The notes beneath the pieces were generated by a model that made no database searches, was not told the origin of the DNA, and saw only the letters and a program-made list of their open reading frames with translations. A stretch of DNA of 40,409 bases from Nitrospirae bacterium CG1_02_44_142 (lineage in GTDB: Bacteria > Nitrospirota > Thermodesulfovibrionia > Thermodesulfovibrionales > UBA1546). The stretch's first letter is position 1. The number at the start of each line of letters is the position of its first letter. The translations under genes and the position numbers were made by a program. Positions 6,877-13,958 of the stretch are shown here, piece by piece. The stretch covers positions 1 through 40,409 of the forward strand of contig MNVK01000096.1 of assembly GCA_001871685.1 (NCBI GenBank). Direction: 5' to 3'.

Positions 6877-8352
6877 CTATTTGTTTCCTTTCTTTTTAAC
6901 TTTGAATTTTGAACTTTGAATTTTGAATTTTTTTCGTGCCCATCCCTCTATGTTCTTTTGCTCTACCCTGCTCACTGAAAGCGACATGGCAGGAACGCAC
7001 TTGGTAATGGTAGAGCCTGCGCCTATGTATGCGCCTCTGCCAACTCTTACAGGCGCAATTAGCTGAGTGTCGCTGCCTATAAAAGCGCCGTCTTCTATTG
7101 TTGTCCTGCTCTTCTTTTTGCCGTCATAATTGCATGTTATTGTGCCTGCCCCGATATTGACGCCCTTTCCTATAGAGGCGTTACCGAGGTAACTGAGATG
7201 AGACGCCTTGGTCCCGCCGCCGAGCACAGATTTTTTGACTTCAACAAAATTCCCTATCTTTGCCTCGGAGCCGATATCGCATCCGGGCCTGATATGGGCA
7301 AAAGGCCCAACCACTGCTTTAGCCCGAATAACAGAACCCTCTATCACAGTAGAGTCCTTCACTACAACCCCATCCTTGATAACGCTGTCAACAATGCGCA
7401 CATTCGGATATATAGTGCATCCTCTGCCTATTTCGGTCCTGCCTTCAAGACAGACGTCAGGATAAATAGTTGTATTATTTCCTATAACAACGCTGTCTGA
7501 GATAAAGACTGAATCGTGGTCAAAAAATATAACACCCTTTTTAATCCAGGCGTCAGCCAGTCTCTCCCTGAATATTTTCCGCGCCTTCATCAGTTCAGGT
7601 ATTGTATTAACTCCCATCATCTCATCCTCAGAACCTATGCAGTAGGCATTTATTTTATAGCCCTTGTTTCCGGCGATGCCGATAATATCTGTAAGGTAAT
7701 ACTCACCCTTTGCAGCATTCAGGGGAATTTCTTTAAGCAGCGCTAAGGCTCCGGATTTTATAGCATATACTCCGCTGTTAACCTCATTGATTTTTCTCTG
7801 AGCCTCTGTTGCATCCTTATCCTCTACAATTGAGTTAATACGGCTGTTTCTGTCCCTTAATATTCTTCCGTATGAAGCAGGATTTGCCGCAGCAAATGAG
7901 ATAAGAGAAATATCATTCTTCCCTCTGAGGTGCAAACTGAGAAATTTCTTCAATGTCTCTGATGTAATGAGCGGGACGTCTCCGTTTAATACGAGTATCG
8001 TGCCTATGAAATCTTTCAGTCCGCCTAAGGCGGATTTTGCCCTTACAAGCGCATCGCCTGTCCCATTGGGTTTTTTCTGTATAACAAACGAAAGGCTGCT
8101 CTGTTTCCCTTTAGTAATCCCCTCTCGCCCCCCTTTAATAAAGGGGGGATGGGGAGATTTATTAATAGCATCTTTTATTTCCCCGTAATTCTTTCCAACT
8201 ACAATTACGATTTTTGACGGCTTAAGCCCTGATGCGGAATCAATTACACACTGCAGCATAGGTTTATCAAAAATTCCATGCAGAACCTTCGGCAAGGGAG
8301 AATTCATCCTCTCGCCCCGTCCTGCCGCCAGGATAACCACTGCAAGTTTCAT
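6877..8352 (-). CDS. glmU: Bifunctional UDP-GlcNAc pyrophosphorylase / GlcN-1-P N-acetyltransferase
   Basis: Completes UDP-GlcNAc synthesis. The uridylyltransferase domain starts MKLAVVILAAGRGERM with LPKVLH; the C-terminal left-handed beta-helix shows hexapeptide repeats and GAGTITCNYDG, GAFIGSDTQL and IGAGSTI. At 491 residues it exceeds the usual ~456. Two additions explain this: residues ~66-79 (SPHPPFIKGGREG) are translated from an inserted palindromic repeat placed just before the strand leading to the conserved NGTGDAL motif, and the C-terminus carries a low-complexity Lys/Phe/Ser tail. A TCCGCCTAAGGCGGA palindrome is also in frame (residues KSALGGL). Core motifs are intact, so function is probably kept. 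Confidence 0.94.
   Translation of the reverse strand: MKLAVVILAAGRGERMNSPLPKVLHGIFDKPMLQCVIDSASGLKPSKIVIVVGKNYGEIKDAINKSPHPPFIKGGREGITKGKQSSLSFVIQKKPNGTGDALVRAKSALGGLKDFIGTILVLNGDVPLITSETLKKFLSLHLRGKNDISLISFAAANPASYGRILRDRNSRINSIVEDKDATEAQRKINEVNSGVYAIKSGALALLKEIPLNAAKGEYYLTDIIGIAGNKGYKINAYCIGSEDEMMGVNTIPELMKARKIFRERLADAWIKKGVIFFDHDSVFISDSVVIGNNTTIYPDVCLEGRTEIGRGCTIYPNVRIVDSVIKDGVVVKDSTVIEGSVIRAKAVVGPFAHIRPGCDIGSEAKIGNFVEVKKSVLGGGTKASHLSYLGNASIGKGVNIGAGTITCNYDGKKKSRTTIEDGAFIGSDTQLIAPVRVGRGAYIGAGSTITKCVPAMSLSVSRVEQKNIEGWARKKFKIQSSKFKVKKKGNK
8020..8034. repeat. 15-bp palindrome TCCGCCTAAGGCGGA within glmU
   Basis: Perfect palindrome around one central base, in frame in glmU. A second copy, with G as central base, follows the tldD stop codon at 20960. 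Confidence 0.6.
8119..8154. repeat. Palindromic interspersed repeat, copy 2 (inside glmU, in frame)
   Basis: CCCCTCTCGCCCCCCTTT followed by AATAAAGGGGGG and ATGGGG. It is read through in the glmU frame as SPHPPFIKGGREG without stop or frameshift. Confidence 0.85.
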
Positions 8353-8966
8353 TCTTTTGACTCCGATATGCGTGACGGCGCTGCAATGCCGCCTGAAAGT
8401 ATTATCTTTATGCCCTCCTCTATCGGAATGTCCGTATAGAAGACGTCGCCTTCGCCCAGCAGGACTATCTCGCCGAGATACAGATTATTCGTAGGTACAT
8501 ATACCGCCCTGAGGTATGATTCTTGGCCGTTTTTAGACGCCTTTACCGTACACTCTTTGGTCAGGAAGCCGAATGCATAGACTCCCTGTCTGGGGTATTC
8601 AACTATCACAAATTTCTTGAATGAACTTTTGTTTTCAGGCGAGAATGCGTCAACAAGCTGCTTTATTGCCGCATAAATGCCCTTGAACACAGGTATTCTG
8701 ACAACAGCCTTTTCAAAAAACTCTATTAACTTTTTACCGAAGACATTCGTTGATATTATGCCTATAAGAAATATCAGAATTACCGCAGATATGAATCCGA
8801 GGCCGGGGACCTGGTAGCCCAGCATCTTGTTGTAAAGGGGACCCAGTATGCCGTCAATAAACTCAAAAAACCATACGATAACTAAAACAGTAATTACCGC
8901 AGGAATTGAGACAATCAGTCCAGCAAGAAATTTTCTTTTAAGGACAGCGCGCATAGAAGTTGACAT
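8349..8966 (-). CDS. DUF502 family integral membrane protein
   Basis: About 205 residues from ATG 8966 (MSTSMRAVLKRKF). Two hydrophobic segments at the N-terminus (LAGLIVSIPAVITVLVIVW and a VPGLGFISAVILIFLIGI hairpin) are followed by a soluble region with RIPVFKGIYAAIKQLVDAF and VYVPTNNLYLGEIVLL, the DUF502 signature. The family has no settled biochemical role. Its stop overlaps the glmU start by 4 bp (ATGA), so the two are translationally coupled. An upstream in-frame start at 9023 would add 19 residues and is less likely. Confidence 0.85.
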   Translation of the reverse strand: MSTSMRAVLKRKFLAGLIVSIPAVITVLVIVWFFEFIDGILGPLYNKMLGYQVPGLGFISAVILIFLIGIISTNVFGKKLIEFFEKAVVRIPVFKGIYAAIKQLVDAFSPENKSSFKKFVIVEYPRQGVYAFGFLTKECTVKASKNGQESYLRAVYVPTNNLYLGEIVLLGEGDVFYTDIPIEEGIKIILSGGIAAPSRISESKE

Positions 8967-9037
8967 ATTGTTATTTATAATAACGCCGCAGGCATTGATA
9001 TTGCAAGAGCCTACATGGTGCATAACACAGGATTCAA

Positions 9038-9099
9038 CCCCCCTCTATCCCCCCTTAGTAAGGGGGGAATTAAAGGGGGGTATCGTGCATCGTGCATCC
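9038..9099. repeat. Palindromic interspersed repeat, copy 3, with a TATCGTGCATCGTGCATC flank
   Basis: CCCCCCTCTATCCCCCCTTA then GTAAGGGGGGAATTAAAGGGGGG (9038-9080), followed by tandem CGTGCAT units (9081-9099). The same flank follows copy 5 at 25496, so repeat plus flank appear to be one composite unit. Confidence 0.8.
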
Positions 9100-9104
9100 T
9101 TTCA

Positions 9105-9860
9105 TTATTTTACTGCCTTCTCAGCCGCTTCGTCAGGAATATCAAAATTTGCATAAACATTCTGGACGTCGTCATGGTCTTCAAGCGCATCCATAAGCCT
9201 TATCATCTGCTCTGCCGCCTTTCCGTCCAAGACTACATAGTTTTTGGGGAGCATGGTTATCTCAGCGGACTCAACAGGAATATTTGCCTTCTCAAGCGCA
9301 GCTTTAACATTATTGAAATCTTCAGGAGCAGTTATTATCTCAAAGTTTTCTTCTTCAGGGTCATTTTTCATATCCTCAGCCCCTGCATCAAGGGCAGCAG
9401 ACATTACAGAGTCTTCAGATACCTTAGATTTATTAACCAGGATATATCCTTTTTTATCAAAGAGCCACGAAACACAGCCTGTTTCTCCGAGGCTCCCGCC
9501 GTGTTTTGCCATTGCATGTCTTATCTCCGGGACAGTCCTGTTCTTGTTGTCAGTCAGCGTCTCTATCATCATTGCAACACCTGAAGGGCCGTACCCTTCA
9601 TACATGATTTCCTCATATGTAACTCCGGGAAGTTCGCCTGTGCCCTTCATAATCGCCCTTTTAATATTGTCGTGGGGCATATTGACCTCTTTTGCCTTTT
9701 CCATTGCAGTGCGCAATCTCGGATTGCCGTCAGGGTCGCCGCCTCCGAACCTGGCCGCAACCGCTATCTCCTTGACGAGTTTAGTAAATGCCCTGCCCCT
9801 TTTTGCGTCCGTGTTAGCCTTTTTATATTTTATCTGAGACCATTTTGAATGTCCTGACAT
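9105..9860 (-). CDS. yebC: YebC/PmpR family DNA-binding or translation-assisting protein
   Basis: 251 residues with the family's hallmark start MSGHSKWSQIKYKKANTDAK and KGRAFTKLVKEI, then AMEKAKEVNMPHDNIKRAI and the YEGYGPSGVAMMIE strand. YebC proteins were described as transcriptional regulators; members of the family have also been linked to translation of difficult proline stretches. It stands 244 bp from DUF502 with a repeat between, and 31 bp from the response regulator, so it is likely cotranscribed with the latter. Confidence 0.95.
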   Translation of the reverse strand: MSGHSKWSQIKYKKANTDAKRGRAFTKLVKEIAVAARFGGGDPDGNPRLRTAMEKAKEVNMPHDNIKRAIMKGTGELPGVTYEEIMYEGYGPSGVAMMIETLTDNKNRTVPEIRHAMAKHGGSLGETGCVSWLFDKKGYILVNKSKVSEDSVMSAALDAGAEDMKNDPEEENFEIITAPEDFNNVKAALEKANIPVESAEITMLPKNYVVLDGKAAEQMIRLMDALEDHDDVQNVYANFDIPDEAAEKAVK

Positions 9861-9891
9861 TGCAACCCTCCGATTTATTTTTTAAAAGATT

Positions 9892-11259
9892 CTATTCTTC
9901 TATATGATATTCTTTTATCTTAGTTAAAAGCGTTTTATAACTTACCTGCAGGACTTCTGCCGCCCTGCTTTTATTTCCCTTTGTCTCTTTCAGCGCCTTT
10001 ATTATCCGCTGAGTCTCAGCAATCCTTAATGCCTCTCTCCGAGCTGCTCGGAGCGCTCCGTCCATCGGGAGATTCTTTATGTACGATTCAAAGGATAAAG
10101 GGCTCAGTGATATATCCTCGGGCATTATCACCTTCCCGTCGCATAATATTATGGCCCGTTCTATTGTATTTTCAAGCTCTCTGACATTCCCCTTCCACGG
10201 ATACTCAACCATCATTTCAAGGGCTTCGGCAGAGATAGTCTTTAAAGGCGTCTTGAGTTCGGCGCAGTATTTGTTAAGGAAAAACCCTGCAAGCATAGGA
10301 ATATCCTCAACCCTTTCTCTGAGCAGAGGAATCCTGACAGGGAATACGCTCAACCTGTAGTAAAGGTCTTCCCTGAATGTCTTTTCTGAAACAGCCTTTT
10401 CAATGTCCCGGTTACTTGCAGCGATAACCCTTACGTCTATCTTTATCGTTTTCAGGCCTCCGAGCCTTTCTATCTCCCCTTCCTGAAGCGCCCTTAGCAG
10501 CTTGGACTGAAGCGCAGTATCCATCTCGCCTATTTCATCAAGAAATATAGTGCCTTTATCAGCCAGTTCAAATTTGCCGAGTTTCTTATAATCAGCGCCT
10601 GTAAAAGCTCCCTTTTCATGCCCGAAAAGCTCTGACTCCAATAGTTCCCCCGGTATGGCAGCGCAGTTTATAGGGACAAACGGATATTCCTTTCTCGGGC
10701 TGAGGTAATGAATGGCCCTTGCGAACAATTCCTTGCCTGTGCCGCTTTCACCGAGAATCAGCACAGTTGTCTTGCTCGGCGCAACCTTCTGTATCTGCTG
10801 GGCCACTTCTGATATTTTTTCGCTTTTGCCTATTATCATCGGCAGTCCGAGCTGTGATGAAAACTCCTCTTTCATAAGCATATTCTCTGTCATCAGCCTT
10901 TGAGTCTCAAGCGCCCTCTTCATAAGCACCAGAAGATGGTCGGTATCAAAAGGCTTTGTAATAAAATCAAATGCGCCTTCTTTAATTGCAAGCACGGCAG
11001 TCTCAACAGAACCAAAGGCAGTCATTACAATTACCGGCATTAAAGGATTCTCTTCCTTCGCGGCCATTAATACATCTATGCCGTTTTTTCTGGGAAGTTT
11101 CAAATCAGTAAGGACCAGGTCAATCCTGTTTTCTTTTATTTTTTTTATACCTTCCGGCCCGTCTTTTGCCGTAATAGTCCTGTAGCCCTCAGTCCTGAGG
11201 GTCTCCTTAAGCATATCTGACATTGATTCTCTGTCTTCAACTATAAGAATGGTATCCAT
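9892..11259 (-). CDS. Sigma-54-dependent response regulator (NtrC family)
   Basis: 455 residues in three parts. The receiver (1-~120) has the phosphorylatable Asp52 in LVLTDLKLP. The AAA+ domain (~140-380) has GESGTGKELFARAIH (Walker A), the GAFTGA loop that touches sigma-54, and FLDEIGEMD (Walker B). A Fis-type helix-turn-helix closes the protein (NKSRAAEVLQVSYKTL). It activates RNA polymerase-sigma-54 from upstream sites after phosphorylation. No histidine kinase lies in the window, so its signal is unknown. A sigma-54-like promoter occurs before lpxC at about 21073-21088; linking the two is speculation. Confidence 0.95.
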   Translation of the reverse strand: MDTILIVEDRESMSDMLKETLRTEGYRTITAKDGPEGIKKIKENRIDLVLTDLKLPRKNGIDVLMAAKEENPLMPVIVMTAFGSVETAVLAIKEGAFDFITKPFDTDHLLVLMKRALETQRLMTENMLMKEEFSSQLGLPMIIGKSEKISEVAQQIQKVAPSKTTVLILGESGTGKELFARAIHYLSPRKEYPFVPINCAAIPGELLESELFGHEKGAFTGADYKKLGKFELADKGTIFLDEIGEMDTALQSKLLRALQEGEIERLGGLKTIKIDVRVIAASNRDIEKAVSEKTFREDLYYRLSVFPVRIPLLRERVEDIPMLAGFFLNKYCAELKTPLKTISAEALEMMVEYPWKGNVRELENTIERAIILCDGKVIMPEDISLSPLSFESYIKNLPMDGALRAARREALRIAETQRIIKALKETKGNKSRAAEVLQVSYKTLLTKIKEYHIEE

Positions 11260-11293
11260 GTGAAAAGTTATTGCTCCTAACAGTTCTCTACGC

Positions 11294-11367
11294 TGTCATT
11301 GCGAGCCCCGAGCGGCTCGGGACGAAGCAATCTCACGACGAGATTCCTCGCTTCGCTCGGAATGACA
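11294..11367. repeat. 74-bp repeat element with TGTCATT/AATGACA ends
   Basis: Starts TGTCATTGCGAGCCCCGAGC and ends in GCTCGGAATGACA. The ends are perfect 7-bp inverted repeats; inner parts (CGAGCGGCTCGGGA) form further hairpins and GAAGCAATCTC is in the middle. I recognise this TGTCATTGCGAG-type unit as a repeat seen in many anaerobe genomes. It is intergenic between the response regulator and mtnP. A GCAATGACA end-fragment also appears just before tldD (about 19537-19545). Confidence 0.7.
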
Positions 11368-11383
11368 AATTAGTAATATGTTA

Positions 11384-12163
11384 TCACATCTTTGCATTCG
11401 CAAGGGCGTCCTTGCATCCGCAGTTTCTTGTATGAGGGATGCCGGCAAAGGTCTTTTCTAAAAGAGCCTTCACCACTTCTGAGGATTCTGCCATGGTCCT
11501 TACAACCTCGGTTGTGGTAAGCCTGCTGCCTGAGATACCGGCAGCATAATTTGTGACAACACCTATTCCTGCAAAACATATCGCAAGCTCTCTTGCCAGA
11601 GACGCCTCCGGCATGCCTGTCATTCCAACCACATCAGCGCCCAGCAAAGAAAACGCCTTTATTTCCGCAGCAGTCTCGAGCCTCGGGCCGTTTACGCATA
11701 CATAGGTTGCATCCTCTTTAAGCGCAACTCCCGCCTTTTTACCTGCCGTGAGTAATGCTGTCCGCAGCTCAGGGCAATACGGCTCGGTAAAGTCCACATG
11801 CACGATTTCTTCTTCATCATAAAATGTTGACGCCCGGCCCTCTGTCATATCAATAATCTGATTAAGAATGACGATTGAACCCGGTTTAAGCTTAGGATTT
11901 ATTCCCCCAACCGCATTCACGGAGATAATCCTTTCTGCTCCGAGTTCTCTGAAACCCCGGATATTCGCCCTGTAGTTAACCTTATGCGGAGCAATATGGT
12001 GAGGAGAACCGTGCCTTGGAAGAAATGCAACCTCTACTCCTGCTATCTCGCCAATCCTGTAAGAATCGGAAGGAGCGCCAAAAGGAGTTGAGATTCTTTT
12101 CTCCTCCTTGATGACTACTCCATCAATCTCATAAACCCCGCTTCCACCTATAACGCCAAGCAT
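11384..12163 (-). CDS. mtnP: Methylthioadenosine/methylthioinosine phosphorylase (PNP family)
   Basis: Phosphorolyses a 5'-methylthio-nucleoside to free base and methylthioribose-1-P in salvage. 259 residues with IGGSGVY at the N-terminus, RHG-x6-PHKVNYRANI (phosphate and ribose site), GPRLETAAEI and MTGMPEASLARE. The base-recognition loop reads VTNYAAGIS, with Asn205 where adenosine-specific MTAP enzymes have Asp. An Asn there is typical of 6-oxopurine users, so methylthioinosine (or inosine/guanosine) may be the true substrate. The gene symbol follows usual annotation and does not settle specificity. Confidence 0.88.
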   Translation of the reverse strand: MLGVIGGSGVYEIDGVVIKEEKRISTPFGAPSDSYRIGEIAGVEVAFLPRHGSPHHIAPHKVNYRANIRGFRELGAERIISVNAVGGINPKLKPGSIVILNQIIDMTEGRASTFYDEEEIVHVDFTEPYCPELRTALLTAGKKAGVALKEDATYVCVNGPRLETAAEIKAFSLLGADVVGMTGMPEASLARELAICFAGIGVVTNYAAGISGSRLTTTEVVRTMAESSEVVKALLEKTFAGIPHTRNCGCKDALANAKM

Positions 12164-12258
12164 ATCTTCTCCTGAGACAGCTTTGAAATGCTAATGAAAT
12201 TTTAACATATAAGGACAATATCTATCGATAAGTAAACGGCATATAGGATTCGAGAGAA

Positions 12259-12357
12259 TTAAGGCTTTTTGATTATGTCGTGGGTACCGACTTTGCGAAG
12301 GGCATAAAAATCATCTTCTACCTCAAAGGGAAATGAAGCCTGATTTCGTTCCGACAG
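12259..12357 (-). other. 32-codon open extension in frame behind the DUF2283 stop codon
   Basis: Immediately after the TAA of the DUF2283 gene the same frame stays open for 32 codons (LSERNQASFPFEVEDDFYAL then RKVGTHDIIKKP) to a second TAA at 12259. It has no ATG, GTG or TTG start of its own, yet reads like protein. It may be a former C-terminal extension cut off by a new stop, a fragment of another gene, or chance. Confidence 0.3.
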
Positions 12358-12567
12358 TTATGCAAACTGGAGTTTCTTCTCCATTGGTTTAAGAACATTT
12401 TTAAACATATACGAGGCTTTAAACAGTTCAACGCCTATGAGTTTGCCTTTGCTGTCAAGTTCCATATTCACGCCCGGAGATATTTCTACAACTTCGGCTT
12501 CCTCACCTTCCTTTGTAAGGTAAAGAATATCCTCTTCTTCATCATAAAAGACCTTAAAATCTTCCAT
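12358..12567 (-). CDS. DUF2283 protein, second of two tandem copies
   Basis: 69 residues from ATG 12567 (MEDFKVFYDEEEDILYL). The DUF2283 signature is the 'YDxExDxLYL' strand followed by VVEISPGVNMELDSKGKLIG, where members place the EISPGV and D-x-x-G-x-L/I-G-I/V-E turn. DUF2283 proteins are small and often found with toxin-like partners; none has a firm function. It follows the first DUF2283 gene by 28 bp. The in-frame sequence beyond its stop stays open (see 12259-12357). A start at 12603 is possible but would overlap the neighbour. Confidence 0.75.
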   Translation of the reverse strand: MEDFKVFYDEEEDILYLTKEGEEAEVVEISPGVNMELDSKGKLIGVELFKASYMFKNVLKPMEKKLQFA

Positions 12568-12595
12568 TATATTTTCCCGAAGGGCTGCCGGTATT

Positions 12596-12808
12596 CTAAG
12601 CAACTACTAATTCGACAGGCAAAGGCCTGTCAATACCGACAGTTTTGCTTACATATAGCTTTTCAATCCCTATAGTCTTCCCATTTTTATCTTTTTTAAG
12701 GATAATGCCTTCTCCCGCCTCTTCACATACGACTTCATCCTCGGGATTGCCGAACCAAATATCCATTGTATCTGACTCATTGTTGTAATAAACTTTTACT
12801 TTGTCCAT
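12596..12808 (-). CDS. DUF2283 protein, first of two tandem copies (probable antitoxin)
   Basis: 70 residues: MDKVKVYYNNESDTMDIWF, then EGIILKKDKNGKTIGIEKL, the DUF2283 pattern. It overlaps the end of the upstream 103-residue gene by 13 bp, the tight coupling seen in toxin-antitoxin pairs. The two DUF2283 copies are clearly divergent from each other, so duplication is old or they arrived separately. Confidence 0.8.
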   Translation of the reverse strand: MDKVKVYYNNESDTMDIWFGNPEDEVVCEEAGEGIILKKDKNGKTIGIEKLYVSKTVGIDRPLPVELVVA

Positions 12809-13107
12809 ACAATTTCTCCTTCCTTTACCTTATCAACAGGATATGCAGTTATTAAAAAACCTTCCTTTCCTGTATGCTTGACAACCACGCAATATAGTTT
12901 ATCAGACTGCTTATAATAAAGAAAGACTTCTTTATCCATTTTGCTTTGTCTTATTTCATCAGGCATCTGCAAAACAAATTTTACAATGTCTTCCTTGTTT
13001 TTCATTATTGGATGTTTTAATGTAGTAAGGTATTCCCAATACTGAACGGTGGTTCTGACTTCAATACTTAGAGGCGTCTTTACAGAGAAATATATTTCAG
13101 ATTTCAT
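12796..13107 (-). CDS. Small nuclease-like protein paired with DUF2283 (PBECR/RelE-barnase-like, tentative)
   Basis: 103 residues. Recognisable pieces are a YWEYLTTLKHPIM helix with His, a PDEIRQSK turn, DKEVFLYYK, and the LYCVVVKHTG / GFLITAYPVDK strands near the C-terminus. Proteins of this shape are frequently encoded just before DUF2283 genes and resemble the phage barnase/EndoU/RelE-like nuclease families; I am not certain of the exact family. Candidate active residues are the two His, Arg59-like and Tyr of TAYP. The 13-bp overlap with DUF2283 suggests toxin then antitoxin. Confidence 0.6.
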   Translation of the reverse strand: MKSEIYFSVKTPLSIEVRTTVQYWEYLTTLKHPIMKNKEDIVKFVLQMPDEIRQSKMDKEVFLYYKQSDKLYCVVVKHTGKEGFLITAYPVDKVKEGEIVWTK

Positions 13108-13195
13108 CTTTTCCCCTCCACAATCTCAATCTCCCTGCCCTCTGAATGAGGGATGATGTACAGGCTCTCCTTTTTTTGAAGAACACATGAAAGTA
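13104..13195 (-). other. Short open frame between the PIN gene and the nuclease-like gene, possible gene remnant
   Basis: On the minus strand a frame reads SLYIIPHSEGREIEIVEGKR and ends in a TGA overlapping the ATG of the 103-residue gene (ATGA). It has a GGAG-like sequence but no usual start codon. The protein-like wording and the ATGA overlap suggest a remnant of a coupled upstream gene. I do not recognise a family. Confidence 0.25.
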
Positions 13196-13579
13196 TTATT
13201 CTTCTAAATATTTTTGTGGCGTCAGTATCTTAAGGTCAAAAGGCAAATTCTTTATATCCAGAATATCTTTATCGCCGGTTATAAGAATCTTTGCTCTTGC
13301 TGTATGGCAACATTCAAGAAGCATATTATCGTCGGTATCTCTACAGAGTGATAATTTTACAGATGGATAGACAATTCTTGTGTTTGCAACAAAAGAGGCT
13401 ATTCCGGAAATTAACGCCTTTAACTGGATATGGCTTATCTTCCCCTCGGTTTCAAGTTCCAACGGGGTATCACGATACTCTTCAAGAAGGGCTGGGGATA
13501 CATATATGTCTGCCTCTTTAAATGCTTTTCTGACAGTTTTCTCAGGCACACCGCCAAAGGCAAAGGCAGAAACAAGCAC
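13196..13579 (-). CDS. PIN-domain toxin, COG1569-like, without a normal start codon
   Basis: The body is a PIN protein of the 'putative toxin component' group: LVSAFAFGG, a central VSPALLEEYRD, CRDTDDNMLLECCHTA and LITGDKDIL with the later acidic residues. The first strand with the first catalytic Asp (KIVIDTG) is encoded upstream of GTG 13579, up to about 13603, where the frame is open but has no ATG, GTG or TTG before a TGA. Relatives begin MKIVIDTN. A start at GTG 13579 removes that Asp. Either an unusual start is used, or a start mutation disabled the toxin. The upstream antitoxin gene ends at 13599, overlapping this region. Confidence 0.75.
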   Translation of the reverse strand: MLVSAFAFGGVPEKTVRKAFKEADIYVSPALLEEYRDTPLELETEGKISHIQLKALISGIASFVANTRIVYPSVKLSLCRDTDDNMLLECCHTARAKILITGDKDILDIKNLPFDLKILTPQKYLEE

Positions 13580-13598
13580 GCCTGTATCAATAACTATC

Positions 13599-13787
13599 TT
13601 ACTTCTTTTTTCCGTAGATTCTTCTCCTCACAGTTTTAGCTGCTTTATCAATGTCTTTCATTGTCAATGTGGTCTTTTTAAATGCCTCGCCTGCAACTTT
13701 GAAGGCAGCGTTAAGCCTGTCCTGAGGAGAAAGCGCAGAGAGGATAAAATCTTCAGGATTTATTTTTTTTGCTGTAGCAGTGCCCAT
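13599..13787 (-). CDS. Antitoxin-like partner of the COG1569 PIN protein
   Basis: 62 residues, MGTATAKKINPEDFILSALS then PQDRLNAAFKVAGEAF, ending in a very basic RRRIYGKKK tail. Size, position directly before the PIN gene and coupling overlap fit an antitoxin; the helix-rich middle and basic C-terminus may bind DNA. I do not recognise a named family. Because the PIN gene appears start-less, this gene may persist as a solitary antitoxin. Confidence 0.6.
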   Translation of the reverse strand: MGTATAKKINPEDFILSALSPQDRLNAAFKVAGEAFKKTTLTMKDIDKAAKTVRRRIYGKKK

Positions 13788-13845
13788 TTAAACCACCCCC
13801 TCACTTTTATTTCTATATTCTATAATATCACAGTCTATGCTTTTT

Positions 13846-13950
13846 CTAATCTTCCAACCCAATCTCCGCCCTCTGCACTTCAGATAATCTGCCTGTTCCG
13901 CTTTTTGTGAGGTTTTGGTCAACGAGGCACACGGAGGGCTGTGGTATCAT
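13846..13950 (-). CDS. 34-residue ORF of unknown function, doubtful
   Basis: ATG 13950 opens MIPQPSVCLVDQNLTKSGTG and the frame ends at TAG 13846. It lies 9 bases after the MazF-like gene. There is no Shine-Dalgarno sequence. The residue mix looks protein-like and may be the tail of a decayed gene; no family recognised. Confidence 0.2.
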   Translation of the reverse strand: MIPQPSVCLVDQNLTKSGTGRLSEVQRAEIGLED

Positions 13951-13958
13951 AAAATTAC

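Noticed and set aside
9244..9837. Long plus-strand reading frame opposite yebC (and another on the minus strand opposite tldD at 20077-20712).
   Set aside because: Antisense shadows of well-identified genes; serine/alanine/leucine-rich translations, no family motif, no ribosome site.
13599..13620. Possible programmed -1 frameshift linking the antitoxin to the PIN gene, because GGA AAA AAG resembles the dnaX slippery heptamer A AAA AAG.
   Set aside because: A -1 slip leads to GAA GTA AGA TAG, a stop within four codons. The PIN frame is +1 relative to the antitoxin, so this heptamer cannot join them.
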